DNA from: Pseudomonadota bacterium
GTDB taxonomy: Bacteria > Pseudomonadota > Gammaproteobacteria > Burkholderiales > SG8-39
Length of the DNA: 32,983 nt
Direction of reading: 5' to 3'
Assembly (NCBI GenBank): GCA_021811085.1
Contig: JAJZPQ010000040.1
Coordinates: forward strand, 1-32,983
A program made the position numbers and the translations under genes. The notes beneath the pieces are model-generated. The model saw only the letters and a list, made by a program, of their open reading frames with translations, was not told the origin of the DNA and did no database searches. Below, piece after piece: positions 14,158 through 24,241 of this stretch (positions within the stretch are counted from its first letter, which is position 1; every line of letters starts with the position of its first letter).

Positions 14158-15840
14158 TTATGCGGATGGGCCGGCGCCGCCGAAGCGGCAGGGCGTGGGT
14201 TGAATGCGGCTTTCCCTGGCCCAGGCGACGAGTTCGCGCTTGAGCGTCTTGCCCGAAGCCGTCATCGGAAATTCCGGCAACACCAGGTAGTACTCGGGCA
14301 TGTCGTACTTGGACAAGCCGGCGGCATCCAGATGCGCGAGCAGGTCCTCGGCGCTCGGGGCGGGCGAGCTGCGCGCGATAATCGCAAGGCAGACGCGTTC
14401 GCCCAGGCGCGCATCGGCGATCGGGAACGCGACCGCCTTGGACACGCCCGGATGGCGATGCGCAAGGTCTTCGATGCGCGCCGGATAGATATTGTGGCCG
14501 CCGCGGATGATCAGGTCCTTCATGCGCCCGACCACCTGCAGGTTGCCGTTCGCGTCGAAACGCCCGAGGTCGCCGCTCATGAACCAGCCGTGCGCGTTGA
14601 AGGACGTTTCGGTCGCATGCTGATTGCCGAAATAGCCCAGGGTCAGCAGCGCGCCGCGTCCGCCGATCTCGCCGATCTCTCCCGGCGCAACTTCGACGTC
14701 CGGATTGTCCTGGCGCCACAGCTTGATCTCATATCCAGCACAGGCCTTGCCGCAAGTCGAGACGATGGTGTCGGCGTCATCGCCGGGCAGGGTGTACTGG
14801 TGCGAGCCGTTCTCGGTCATGCCGTAGACGTTCTGCGGCTTGATTCCAATGTCGAGGAAATTCGCCGCCAGGTCGCGCGGTATGGTCGCACCCGCCATGT
14901 AGAATACTTTGACCCGGCCCAGCGCCGCCTGCACGCGTTTTCGCATCAAGGCGAGCGTGTCGATCGCATGCGTAGGCACGCCCATGACATAGGTCGCGCC
15001 GGTTTCGTTAATCCAGTCGATCACGTCCACGCCCGGCGGCAGATCATTCAGCACCATCTCGAATCCGGCCACGAGCGCCTGCGCCAGCCCGACATTGGCG
15101 ATGTGATGCGAGGTCGGGGACAGGCTCAGCAGCACCGAGCTCGCGTCATGCCCCCAGTCGCGCACCATGGCGCGTCCGTTGGCGAGCAGCGTGTTGTCCG
15201 AATGCATCACGCCCTTGGGCGTGCCCGTCGTGCCCGAGGTGAAGGCGAGATAAATGATCTTGTCCGGGTTCAGATCGGGTTCGGGCGCGGCGCTCGGCGA
15301 CGCCCCCTGCGACGGAAACGCCTGCCCGCCGCCGCCCGTGTCCGGGTTGGCGCGCGGGGCGAGGCGGTAGACGCGCTTCATGTCCAGCAGCAGACCCGCC
15401 TCGGCGAAAATGTCGCGCTTGGCCGCATCGGCGCCGTAGCCGGCCTGCGCCACCAGTGCCGCGCACTCGATGCGCGCCAGCAGGTCCAGCACTTCCTGCG
15501 TGGTGTAATTCTGGTGCAGCGAAGGATTGCACACATAGCCGTTGCGCGAGCACGCGAGCAGCGTGACGATGGCCTCGGCACGGCTCGGCAGCCACACCGA
15601 GACGCGCTGGCCGCGCTTCACCCCTGCGGCGCGCAGATCCTCGGCCAGGGCATCGGTCCATGCAAGCAGCTGCGCCCAGGTAAGCCGCTGCACGCTGTCG
15701 CGCAATGCATAGGCCGCGGGCCGCGTGCGCGCATGGCCGCGCAACAGCGAATACATCGTGTCCTCGCGCCAAAGCCGCTCGGCGTAATAGCCGCGCGCCG
15801 CCTGCGGGTCGTGCAGGCTCAGAATCGTGTTGGTACTCAC
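14158..15840 (-). CDS. AMP-forming acyl-CoA ligase, AliA-like candidate
   Basis: A 560-residue member of the ANL superfamily that activates a carboxylic acid with ATP and CoA. It shows the phosphate loop TSGTTGTPKG (201-210), YGMTENG (motif for adenine and acyl binding), a GDLGRFD hinge region, GRMKDLIIRGGHNIYPARIE and the adenylation lysine in TASGKTLKREL (Lys531). The start is taken at GTG 15840, preceded by GGAGGGAG; upstream in the frame only the shadow of the next gene is seen. The region around residues 165-188 (Gly-, Pro- and Ser-rich) looks like an inserted linker. It is the activating enzyme of the block; the substrate is inferred only from its neighbours. Confidence 0.88.
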   Translation of the reverse strand: MSTNTILSLHDPQAARGYYAERLWREDTMYSLLRGHARTRPAAYALRDSVQRLTWAQLLAWTDALAEDLRAAGVKRGQRVSVWLPSRAEAIVTLLACSRNGYVCNPSLHQNYTTQEVLDLLARIECAALVAQAGYGADAAKRDIFAEAGLLLDMKRVYRLAPRANPDTGGGGQAFPSQGASPSAAPEPDLNPDKIIYLAFTSGTTGTPKGVMHSDNTLLANGRAMVRDWGHDASSVLLSLSPTSHHIANVGLAQALVAGFEMVLNDLPPGVDVIDWINETGATYVMGVPTHAIDTLALMRKRVQAALGRVKVFYMAGATIPRDLAANFLDIGIKPQNVYGMTENGSHQYTLPGDDADTIVSTCGKACAGYEIKLWRQDNPDVEVAPGEIGEIGGRGALLTLGYFGNQHATETSFNAHGWFMSGDLGRFDANGNLQVVGRMKDLIIRGGHNIYPARIEDLAHRHPGVSKAVAFPIADARLGERVCLAIIARSSPAPSAEDLLAHLDAAGLSKYDMPEYYLVLPEFPMTASGKTLKRELVAWARESRIQPTPCRFGGAGPSA

Positions 15841-15859
15841 CGCTCCCTCCCCGCGCCGG

Positions 15860-16639
15860 CTAATGTCCGAACTTGTCCGGGTCGGGCTTGCGCCGCTCTC
15901 CAAACGCCTGCGACAGCTCCTGCGATTCCTCGCTGTGCAGATAGCCGCGCAGCAGCAGATCATGCGCCATGCGCGCGAGGCCGGACACGCCGCCGTGGCG
16001 CGCATTGAATGCCGCCTTGACCGAAGCGAGCGCAAACGGGCCGCGCTCGGCCACCTCCAGCGCCATCGCGCGCGTCGCGCTGGCGAGTTCCGCGTCGGGC
16101 ACGACCTTGTTGATCAGCCCGAGCTGCAGCGCCTCGGCCGCGCTCATTTTCGGATTGCGGTACCAGATGTCCTTGGCGCGCTTCTTTCCGACCAGGTCTT
16201 CCAGGTACCAGGTGCCGTAGCCGGCGTCGAAGCTGCCCATCATCGGACCGACCTGGCGGAACACCGCGCTCTCCTTGGCGATGGTGAGGTCGCACACCAT
16301 CTGCAGCACATTGCCCCCGCCCACGGCGAAGCCGTTGACCGAGGCGATCACCGGCTTTTGCAGCCGGTCTATGCTCTCGTACATTTCGAGCGTGGGCAGG
16401 GTGCCGGCATAGAGCGTGGTGTCCTCCATGCCTTCCTTGCGCCCGCCGATGCAGAAGAAACGCTCGCCCGCGCCGGTGAGCACGATCACCCGGGTGCGCG
16501 TCTCGCGCCGGATGTCATTGATGCAGTCGCGTATTTCGTGGCACATGCGCGGTGTAAACATGTTGCCGTCGTCCGGGCGGTTGAGCGTGATCGTGCCTAC
16601 GGGTCCGTCTTCCGCATAAAGGATTTCCTGGTATGCCAT
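15860..16639 (-). CDS. BadI/MenB-like crotonase (candidate ring-opening 2-ketocycloacyl-CoA hydrolase)
   Basis: A 259-residue crotonase lacking the two hydratase glutamates. At the first position it has GGGN (107-110). It carries QVGPMMGSFDAGYGTWYL (129-146) with Asp138 and Tyr141, followed by VGKKRAKDIWY. This block is characteristic of BadI (2-ketocyclohexanecarboxyl-CoA hydrolase) and MenB (dihydroxynaphthoyl-CoA synthase), which catalyse opening or closing of rings by (retro-)Dieckmann-type chemistry. No other menaquinone genes are present, and the neighbours are an acyl-CoA ligase, dehydrogenase, hydratase and SDR, so BadI-type ring cleavage is favoured. The FCIGGRKEG oxyanion region deviates from both. 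The start is ATG 16639, 11 bp after the transferase stop. Confidence 0.78.
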   Translation of the reverse strand: MAYQEILYAEDGPVGTITLNRPDDGNMFTPRMCHEIRDCINDIRRETRTRVIVLTGAGERFFCIGGRKEGMEDTTLYAGTLPTLEMYESIDRLQKPVIASVNGFAVGGGNVLQMVCDLTIAKESAVFRQVGPMMGSFDAGYGTWYLEDLVGKKRAKDIWYRNPKMSAAEALQLGLINKVVPDAELASATRAMALEVAERGPFALASVKAAFNARHGGVSGLARMAHDLLLRGYLHSEESQELSQAFGERRKPDPDKFGH

Positions 16640-16650
16640 GGCTTATGTCC

Positions 16651-17883
16651 TCAAATGATGTTCTGTTGGTGCAATTCTGCGATTTCCGCTGCGCCGAGGT
16701 GGAGCAGCTCGCGCAGCACTTCGTGCGTATGTTGCCCCAGGGCCGGCGGCGGCGTGCGGTAAGTCTGCGCCGAATCGTCCACGCCTATCCCCAAGCCGAC
16801 CTGCGGAATGCGCGCGTCGAATGCCGCGACCGAATATAGCATCCCGCGCGCATGCAGTTCGCGGTCGGCCGCGACCTCGTCCAGGCGGTTGATCGGTCCG
16901 GCGGGAATGCGGTGTTCGGCAAACAGCGCGAGCCATTGCGCGCGCGGGCGCCGCCGCAACAGCGCCTGGATATGCTCGACGATCTCGCTGCGCGCGGCGC
17001 GCCGATCCTTGTTGCTGCGAAAGCGCGCGTCGGCGCCGTACTCCGGCTCGCCCACCGCGCTCCAGAAGCGGCGCCAGATGCCGTCGTTGCCCAGGCCCAG
17101 CGTCAGCGGCTCATCCGCGGTGTCGAATGCCTGATAGACGGCGATCACGCTGTCGCGCGCGCCGGAGCGCCGCGGCAGTTCGCCCGAGCCGAGATAAGAC
17201 ATCAGGCGCGGCGCCATGAAACGCGTCATGCTCTCGACCATCGAGATGTCGATCGCGCAGCCCTTGCCGTCGGCGCGGCGCCGGTACAGCGCGGCAGCGA
17301 CGGCCATTGCCGCATCCATGCCCGTGAGCAGATCCGCCGCAGGCGTGCCCACCTTCTGCGGCGGTGCGCCCGCCTCGCCGGTGAGGTCCATGACCCCGCT
17401 GTAGCCCTCCGCGATCAGGTCGTAGCTCGGCAGTTCGCTGCGCGTGCCCTGCACGCCGAAGCCGGTGATCGATACATGCACCAGGCCGGGGTGCAGCGCG
17501 GACAGCGTGGCGTGGTCTATGCCGAGCTTCTTCTGGCTGCGCCCGACCTGGTTGGTCACGACCACGTCGTGTTCGCGCACCAGCGCGTGCAGCAGTTCGC
17601 GCCCGCGCGCGGTGCTGAAGTCCAGCGTAACGCTGCGTTTGTTGCGGTTGACCGACAGGAACCACAGCGACTGCTGCGCCAGGAACGGCGGGCCCCAGCC
17701 GCGGGCGTCGTCGCCTTCGCGGCGTTCGATCTTGATCACGCTCGCGCCGAAATCGGCGAGCAGCAGCGTCGCGTAAGGTCCGGCAATCGAAGTGGTGAGG
17801 TCGAGCACGCGCACGCCCTCGAGCAGGCGGATCGCTTTCTCGTCCGACCCCGCCTTGTGCGGCAACTGATCGAGCGGCAGCAT
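16651..17883 (-). CDS. CaiB/BaiF family (class III) CoA-transferase 2
   Basis: A 410-residue class III CoA-transferase. After a ~18-residue N-terminal extension come LEGVRVLDLTTSIAGPYATL, a LADFGASVIKIE strand, NKRSVTLDF and the catalytic aspartate in SYDLIAEGYSG (Asp155). It is a clear paralogue of the transferase at 10062-11174 but not a recent duplicate, since large parts differ. It is the first gene of the catabolic block on this strand and lies only 22 bp after purA, so it may be read from the purA transcript. It may load CoA onto the block's substrate as an alternative to the ATP-dependent ligase. Confidence 0.87.
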   Translation of the reverse strand: MLPLDQLPHKAGSDEKAIRLLEGVRVLDLTTSIAGPYATLLLADFGASVIKIERREGDDARGWGPPFLAQQSLWFLSVNRNKRSVTLDFSTARGRELLHALVREHDVVVTNQVGRSQKKLGIDHATLSALHPGLVHVSITGFGVQGTRSELPSYDLIAEGYSGVMDLTGEAGAPPQKVGTPAADLLTGMDAAMAVAAALYRRRADGKGCAIDISMVESMTRFMAPRLMSYLGSGELPRRSGARDSVIAVYQAFDTADEPLTLGLGNDGIWRRFWSAVGEPEYGADARFRSNKDRRAARSEIVEHIQALLRRRPRAQWLALFAEHRIPAGPINRLDEVAADRELHARGMLYSVAAFDARIPQVGLGIGVDDSAQTYRTPPPALGQHTHEVLRELLHLGAAEIAELHQQNII

Positions 17884-17905
17884 GCTGTCGTGCGCCTGGC
17901 TGCTG

Positions 17906-19261
<1,356 letters not shown>

Positions 19262-20407
19262 TCATATTTTTCTGACCTGCCATTTGCCTTTCAGCTTAAC
19301 CAGTTTGCGCGTGCAGCGCTCCTCCCCGCCATCGTGTTCGTGCCCCGGCAGATCCTGAATCACCACCTCGCCGCCTGCGCGCAGGCGCGCGATCGCGGCC
19401 GCGAGCGCCGCATCGGCCGTGCGCGGCGCGCGGATACCGCCCGGTGCGGGCGCTGCCGGCGCCAGACGCGCGAGTTCCAGCAGATACAGGGTGAACCCGG
19501 TCGCCGGCCGGGCACGGCCGAAAGCCTTGCCGACGCCGTCGTAGCGCCCGCCCAGCGCGATCGCGTTGGGCAGCCGGGCGCAATAGGCGGCGAACGTGAC
19601 GCCGCTGTGATAGTGATAGCCGCGCAGGTCCGCGAGGTCGATGCTGACCGGAATGTCCTCGGTCGCGGTGAGGCGTTGCAGGTCGGAGAGCGCACGCGCG
19701 ATCTCGGCGTGCCTGGGCAGTTTGCGCCGCGCGCGCGCGATCACTTCGCGCCCGCCGTACAGCTCCGGCAACAGCAGGATCGCGTCGCGGGTCGCAGGCT
19801 TCAGGCTCTTGCTCAGGCTACGCAGCGCAGCGACGTCCTTTGCCTGCAGCGCGGCGAACAGTTCAGCTTCCAGTGCGGAGCCCACGCCGCCGCGCTGCGC
19901 CAGCGCGCGAAACACGGCCACGTGGCCAAGGTCCAGGCGCACGTCGGGCAGCTTGCACAGCTTGAGCGCCTGCGTCAGCAGACGCTGGATTTCCAGGTCG
20001 CTGTCGATGCCGGCGTGGCCGTAGACTTCGGCGCCGATCTGCAGCGGCTCGCGCGTCGAGGTGAGTCCGGCCGGCAGCGTGTGCAGCACCGAACCGCAAT
20101 AGCACAGCCGCGTCACGCCCTTGCGGTTGAGCAGATGCGCATCGATGCGCGCCACCTGCGGCGTGATGTCGGCTCGCACGCCCATGGTGCGTCCGGACAG
20201 CTGATCCACCAGCTTGAACGTGCGCAGGTCCATGTCGTGGCCGGTGCCGGTCAGCAGCGATTCCAGGTACTCCAGCAGCGGCGGCATTACCAGCTCGTAG
20301 CCGTGCACGCGGAACAGCTCCAGCAGCTGCGCGCGCAGCGACTCTATCCCGCGCGCCTGCGGCGGCAGGATGTCCTCGATAAATTCGGGCAGGACCCAGT
20401 TACGCAT
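19262..20407 (-). CDS. hisZ: ATP phosphoribosyltransferase regulatory subunit
   Basis: A 381-residue HisRS-like protein that forms a complex with short-form HisG and carries its histidine-sensing function. It has class II synthetase-like motifs ([42 protein letters not shown]) but lacks the full aminoacylation set and the anticodon-binding domain. A true hisS is present at 27486-28781, which supports the HisZ reading. ATG 20407 ([16 protein letters not shown]) is preferred over 20428 because the family usually begins so. The gene lies between DUF2065 and purA, its normal place in betaproteobacteria. hisG is not in the window. Confidence 0.93.
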   Translation of the reverse strand: MRNWVLPEFIEDILPPQARGIESLRAQLLELFRVHGYELVMPPLLEYLESLLTGTGHDMDLRTFKLVDQLSGRTMGVRADITPQVARIDAHLLNRKGVTRLCYCGSVLHTLPAGLTSTREPLQIGAEVYGHAGIDSDLEIQRLLTQALKLCKLPDVRLDLGHVAVFRALAQRGGVGSALEAELFAALQAKDVAALRSLSKSLKPATRDAILLLPELYGGREVIARARRKLPRHAEIARALSDLQRLTATEDIPVSIDLADLRGYHYHSGVTFAAYCARLPNAIALGGRYDGVGKAFGRARPATGFTLYLLELARLAPAAPAPGGIRAPRTADAALAAAIARLRAGGEVVIQDLPGHEHDGGEERCTRKLVKLKGKWQVRKI

Positions 20408-20484
20408 GAAAAATCGCGGTGCATGCAAAGCAAGCGGCGCGCGCGGAAATTCCGGCCCTGCGTTCGCTCGTCACCCTTCGCTCC

Positions 20485-20670
20485 TTACTTCGCCAACAAC
20501 AGCAGCAACAAACCCGCGAGCATCGATGTCAGTCCGAAAAACCGGATCTGTCCGTCGCTGAACTGGGTGATGCGGCGAAAGGTCTCGCGCCACTGCGCCG
20601 GGAACAGGAACGGCAGGACGCCCTCGATCACCAGCATCAGCGCAAACGCCATGAGGAAAGTGGTCCCCAT
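20485..20670 (-). CDS. DUF2065 family small membrane protein
   Basis: A 61-residue protein with two membrane helices (about 3-20 and 41-60), separated by FPAQWRETFRRITQFSDGQIRFFG, matching the DUF2065 family commonly found next to hflC in proteobacteria. Its function is unknown; position suggests a link to the HflKC complex in the inner membrane. ATG 20670 is chosen because family members begin MGTTFLMAFALML and the longer upstream frame shadows hflC. A 19-bp gap follows hflC, so they are probably co-transcribed. Confidence 0.88.
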   Translation of the reverse strand: MGTTFLMAFALMLVIEGVLPFLFPAQWRETFRRITQFSDGQIRFFGLTSMLAGLLLLLLAK

Positions 20671-20689
20671 CCCCGCTCTCCCCTGACCG

Positions 20690-21565
20690 CTACTTTGTGC
20701 CTTTGCCGGGGCCCTTGAGATACTTGAAGAACTCCGAATTGGGTTCCAGCACCAGCACATCGCTGCGGTTCTTGAAGCTCGAGCGGTAGGCTTCGAGGCT
20801 GCGGTAGAACGAGTAAAACTCCGGATTCTGCCCGAACGCCTGCGCGTAAATCCCCGCCGCCTTGGCATCGCCCTCGCCCTTGATGCGCTGCGCTTCCTTG
20901 TAGGCGTTGGCGATGATCACCTCGCGCTCCTTGTCCGCCTCGGCGCGGATGCGCTCGGCCTCGCTCGAACCTTCCGAACGCAGCTGGTTCGCCACGCTCT
21001 TTCTTTCCGCGTCCATGCGCTTGTACACCGACTCGCTCACTTCCTGCGGCAGGTCCACCCGCTTCAGGCGCACATCGATGATCTCGACGCCGATCTTGTT
21101 CGCGTCCTGATTCGCGCGCTCGCGCACGATTTTCATGATTTCGTCGCGGTCCTTCGATATCACTTCCTGCACCGTGTGCTTGCCGAATTCCTCGCGCAGC
21201 GTGGCATTCACGGTCTGCGAAATGCGCGTCTGCGCCTGCGCCTCGTCGCCGACGCTGATGTAGTACTGGCGCGCGTCGTTGATTTTCCATTTCACGAACG
21301 TGTCGACCAGCAGGTTTTTCTTCTCCGAGGTGATGTAGCGCTCGGTGTCGGGCGTGTCGAGCGTGAGGATGCGCGCGTCGAAGTAGCGTACGTTCTGAAT
21401 CAACGGCCACTTGAAATGCAGCCCGGGTGTGGTGATGACTTCCTTTACCTCGCCCAACTGGAACACGATGGCGCGCTCGCGCTGGTCCACGGTGAACATG
21501 GACAAGCTCGCCAGCATTACGCCGGCCAGAACACCGGCGAGCAGGAGTCCGATGCGATTGTTCAT
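20690..21565 (-). CDS. hflC: Protease modulator HflC
   Basis: A 291-residue SPFH/band-7 protein with one N-terminal membrane helix (residues ~5-24), the SPFH domain (FTVDQRERAIVFQLGEV to about 190) and a charged coiled coil rich in Ala, Glu and Arg (about 185-240). With HflK it forms a large cage around FtsH in the inner membrane and restrains the protease. The length is typical. Its ATG (21565-21563) overlaps the hflK TGA by 4 nt (ATGA), as expected for two subunits made in equal amounts. Confidence 0.96.
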   Translation of the reverse strand: MNNRIGLLLAGVLAGVMLASLSMFTVDQRERAIVFQLGEVKEVITTPGLHFKWPLIQNVRYFDARILTLDTPDTERYITSEKKNLLVDTFVKWKINDARQYYISVGDEAQAQTRISQTVNATLREEFGKHTVQEVISKDRDEIMKIVRERANQDANKIGVEIIDVRLKRVDLPQEVSESVYKRMDAERKSVANQLRSEGSSEAERIRAEADKEREVIIANAYKEAQRIKGEGDAKAAGIYAQAFGQNPEFYSFYRSLEAYRSSFKNRSDVLVLEPNSEFFKYLKGPGKGTK

Positions 21566-22752
21566 GGCCGGTTCTCCCGCTCGCGCGCGCGGAACGCGTC
21601 GCGCGAGCGCGTGACCGGATCCGGATTGGGCGTGGGATCGACCATCGTCTGCTTGGACGGCGCCGTAGTCGTCGTTTCCGGCAGGCCACCTGCCGTCATT
21701 TGCATGATCTTGTCCAGCGGCAGGTACAGCAGGTTGCCGCCGCTTTTCGCATCGAGCAGGATCTTGCTGGTGCTGCTCATGATCTGCTGCACCGTCTCGA
21801 TGTACATGCGGTCGCGCGTCACCTGCGGCGCCTTGTTGTACTCGGCAAGCACCTGCTTGAAGCGGCTCGTTTCGCCCTCGGCGTTCGCCACCACGCGCTG
21901 GCGATAGCCCTGCGCTTCTTCCTTCAGGCGCGAGGCGGCACCCTGCGCCTTCGGCACCACATCGTTGAAATACGCCTGGCCCTCGTTCTTCTGCCGCTCC
22001 AGGTCCTGCTTGGCCTTGACTGCGTCGTCGAACGCGGCCTGCACCTGTTCCGGCGGCTGCGCGTTCTGCATGGTCACGTTGCTGATCAGGATGCCGGTCT
22101 TGTAACGGTCGAGGATCTGCTGAATCAGCTTCTGCGCCTCGGTCGCTACCTGCTCGCGCCCTTCGTACAGCACGAAGTCCATTTTGCTCGCGCCGACCAC
22201 CTCGCGAAATGCCGCTTCGCCCGCCTGCAGCACGGTGTCGTCGGGCCGTTTGTTGTTGAACAAGTAGGCGAGCGGATCCTTCAACGTGTACTGCACCGCA
22301 AACTGGATATCGATGATGTTCTCGTCGCCGGTGAGCATGATCGATTCTTTGAGCACTTTGGTCTTGACGTTGTTGCGGTAGCCGATCTCGACCGTGCGCA
22401 CCTGGGACAGGTTGACGATCTCCTGCGACTGGAACGGGAACGGGAAGTGCCAGCGCAGCCCGGGGCTGGTGAGCTCGGTATACTTGCCGAATGTAAACAC
22501 CACGCCGCGCTGCTTTTCGTCGACGGTGTAGAAGCCGCTCGCCAGCCAGACGACCAGCACCAGCGCGACCAGCATGCCGGCACCGCCGCCGATCTGGCGC
22601 ATGCTCGGCGGCTGCATCGAGGAGCCGCCGCCCCCTCCGCGCCGGCCGAACAGGCCGTTCAGCTTCTGGTTGAAGTTGCGCCACAGCTCGTCCAAGTCCG
22701 GCGGACCGTTGCCCCCGCCCTTCTTGCCCCACTGCGGGTCATTAAGTGACAT
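21562..22752 (-). CDS. hflK: FtsH protease activity modulator HflK
   Basis: A 396-residue partner of HflC. The N-terminus is Gly-rich (GGGNGPPDLDELWRNF; GRRGGGGGSS) as usual for HflK_N, followed by one membrane helix (about 58-75), the SPFH domain (FYTVDEKQRGVVFTFGKY) and a long coiled-coil region with QAAFDDAVKAKQDLERQKNE. The C-terminal tail is Pro- and Thr-rich. It shares 4 nt with hflC, and its start overlaps the end of hflX by 11 nt, so all three are one transcription unit. Confidence 0.96.
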   Translation of the reverse strand: MSLNDPQWGKKGGGNGPPDLDELWRNFNQKLNGLFGRRGGGGGSSMQPPSMRQIGGGAGMLVALVLVVWLASGFYTVDEKQRGVVFTFGKYTELTSPGLRWHFPFPFQSQEIVNLSQVRTVEIGYRNNVKTKVLKESIMLTGDENIIDIQFAVQYTLKDPLAYLFNNKRPDDTVLQAGEAAFREVVGASKMDFVLYEGREQVATEAQKLIQQILDRYKTGILISNVTMQNAQPPEQVQAAFDDAVKAKQDLERQKNEGQAYFNDVVPKAQGAASRLKEEAQGYRQRVVANAEGETSRFKQVLAEYNKAPQVTRDRMYIETVQQIMSSTSKILLDAKSGGNLLYLPLDKIMQMTAGGLPETTTTAPSKQTMVDPTPNPDPVTRSRDAFRARERENRP

Positions 22753-23893
22753 ACGAATCCCTATGATGCTGCTCCATTTCGAGATTGCCCGCTGCGGACT
22801 TTTTCGCGGCCGCGAATTCGGCCAAAGCTGTCCTGAGCAAATCCAGGCCGGCGCCGGTCCTCGCGCTCAGGCTGACGCGGTTGATTTTACCATACTCGTC
22901 ACGCTCCAAGTCCGGCAGGAGCGGGGTCAAGTCTATCTTGTTCCACACCAGCACCTGCGGAATCGCATCGGCGCCGATCTCCGCGAGCACCGCATTGACG
23001 GCCTCGATTTGCTGCGTGCGCACGCTGCTCGAAGCGTCGACCACATGCAGCAGCAGATCGGCATGCACGGTTTCCTCCAGCGTCGCGCGAAACGACGCCA
23101 CCAGGCCGTGCGGCAGATCGCGGATGAAACCGACGGTGTCGGACAGCACCAGATTGCCCGTGCCCTCCAGGTACAGCCGCCGCGTGGTGGTGTCTAGCGT
23201 GGCGAACAGCTGGTCGGCGGTATAGCTGCCGGCATGGGTAAGCGCGTTGAACAGCGTGGACTTGCCCGCATTGGTGTAACCGACCAGCGATACCGACAGC
23301 ACTTCGCCGCGCACCCGCGCGCGACGCTGCACGTCGCGGCGGCGCTTGAACTGCGCGAGCTTGTCCTTGAGTACCTTGACCCGGTTGCCGATCAGGCGCC
23401 GGTCGACCTCGATCTGCGTCTCGCCCATGCCGCCGAGAAAACCGCGCCCGCCGCGCTGGCGCTCAAGGTGGGTCCAGCCGCGCACCAGGCGCGTGGACGC
23501 ATATTCGAGCTGCGCCAGTTCCACCTGCAGCTTGCCCTCGTGGCTGCGCGCGCGCCGGGCGAAAATGCCGAGTATCAAGCCGGTGCGGTCGAGCACCGGA
23601 CATTGCAGTTTTTTTTCCAGATTGCGCTGCTGCGCCGGGGACAATTCGTGATTGAACACGACCACTGCAGCCTCGTGCTCGCGCACCGCCTCGGCGATCT
23701 CTTCCGCCTTGCCCGAACCGGCGTAGAGCGCAGGGTCGGGCCGCTGCCGCTTGCCCTCGATCAGGGCACGCGGCGCCAGGCCGGAACTCTCTACGAGCAG
23801 CCGCAGCTCTTCCAGGCTTTCGCTATAGCCGTCGGCGCCAAAATCCAGGCCGACCAACACAGCCGCGTTCGCGCGCCCTGCGCGCTCAGACAT
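22742..23893 (-). CDS. hflX: Ribosome-associated GTPase HflX
   Basis: A 383-residue GTPase that splits stalled or stressed 70S ribosomes. It has the HflX N-terminal domain (PALYAGSGKAEEI; VVVFNHELSPAQQRNLE; VLDRTGLILGIFA), the Arg-rich linker with GRGFLGGMGETQIEVDRR and the G domain with GYTNAGKST (P-loop), DTVGF (G3) and NKIDL (G4). It lies between hfq and hflK, the usual hfq-hflX-hflK-hflC order. The end overlaps hflK by 11 nt. Confidence 0.97.
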   Translation of the reverse strand: MSERAGRANAAVLVGLDFGADGYSESLEELRLLVESSGLAPRALIEGKRQRPDPALYAGSGKAEEIAEAVREHEAAVVVFNHELSPAQQRNLEKKLQCPVLDRTGLILGIFARRARSHEGKLQVELAQLEYASTRLVRGWTHLERQRGGRGFLGGMGETQIEVDRRLIGNRVKVLKDKLAQFKRRRDVQRRARVRGEVLSVSLVGYTNAGKSTLFNALTHAGSYTADQLFATLDTTTRRLYLEGTGNLVLSDTVGFIRDLPHGLVASFRATLEETVHADLLLHVVDASSSVRTQQIEAVNAVLAEIGADAIPQVLVWNKIDLTPLLPDLERDEYGKINRVSLSARTGAGLDLLRTALAEFAAAKKSAAGNLEMEQHHRDSYVT

Positions 23894-23916
23894 CGCGCGC
23901 GCCGAAGGTACCGGCC

Positions 23917-24156
23917 TCAGTCGGAAGCAGCGTGTTCGTAGGAAATGGTGACAGCGCGCGCCGGCACGACGGTGGAGATCGCGTGCTTGTACACCATCTG
24001 CGTGACGGTGTTCTTCAGCAGCACCACATACTGGTCGAAGGATTCCACCTGGCCTTGCAGCTTGATGCCATTGACCAGATAGATCGAGACCGGCACGTGC
24101 TCCTTGCGCAGCGTGTTTAGAAACGGGTCTTGTAACAACTGCCCTTTAGTGCTCAT
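23917..24156 (-). CDS. hfq: RNA chaperone Hfq
   Basis: A 79-residue Sm-like protein that forms a hexameric ring and pairs small RNAs with mRNAs. It has the full Sm1 region ([37 protein letters not shown]) and Sm2 ([12 protein letters not shown]). The conserved QxxxLN proximal-face residues and the KH pair are present. The acidic C-terminal tail is short, as in many betaproteobacteria. ATG 24156 follows GGGAGG by 4 bp and gives the usual MSTKGQ start, better than the upstream in-frame start at 24168. hfq lies between der and hflX. Confidence 0.97.
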   Translation of the reverse strand: MSTKGQLLQDPFLNTLRKEHVPVSIYLVNGIKLQGQVESFDQYVVLLKNTVTQMVYKHAISTVVPARAVTISYEHAASD

Positions 24157-24241
24157 CGTGCCTCCCACAACATTGTTGTTGAACTGCCACTGTAATTGAT
24201 TTCTCTGTCATTTTCCACTGTCTGCTGCACATGGGGGTGTC

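Noticed and set aside
14200-16008. A 602-codon plus-strand open frame opposite the ligase gene
   Set aside because: Antisense shadow; the minus strand carries an acyl-CoA ligase with all family motifs.
15860-16639. MenB of menaquinone synthesis
   Set aside because: Residues alone allow it, but no other men gene is present and the neighbours are acyl-CoA catabolic enzymes.
19262-20407. A second histidyl-tRNA synthetase
   Set aside because: It lacks the anticodon domain and catalytic set and occupies the hisZ position next to purA; the complete hisS is at 27486-28781.
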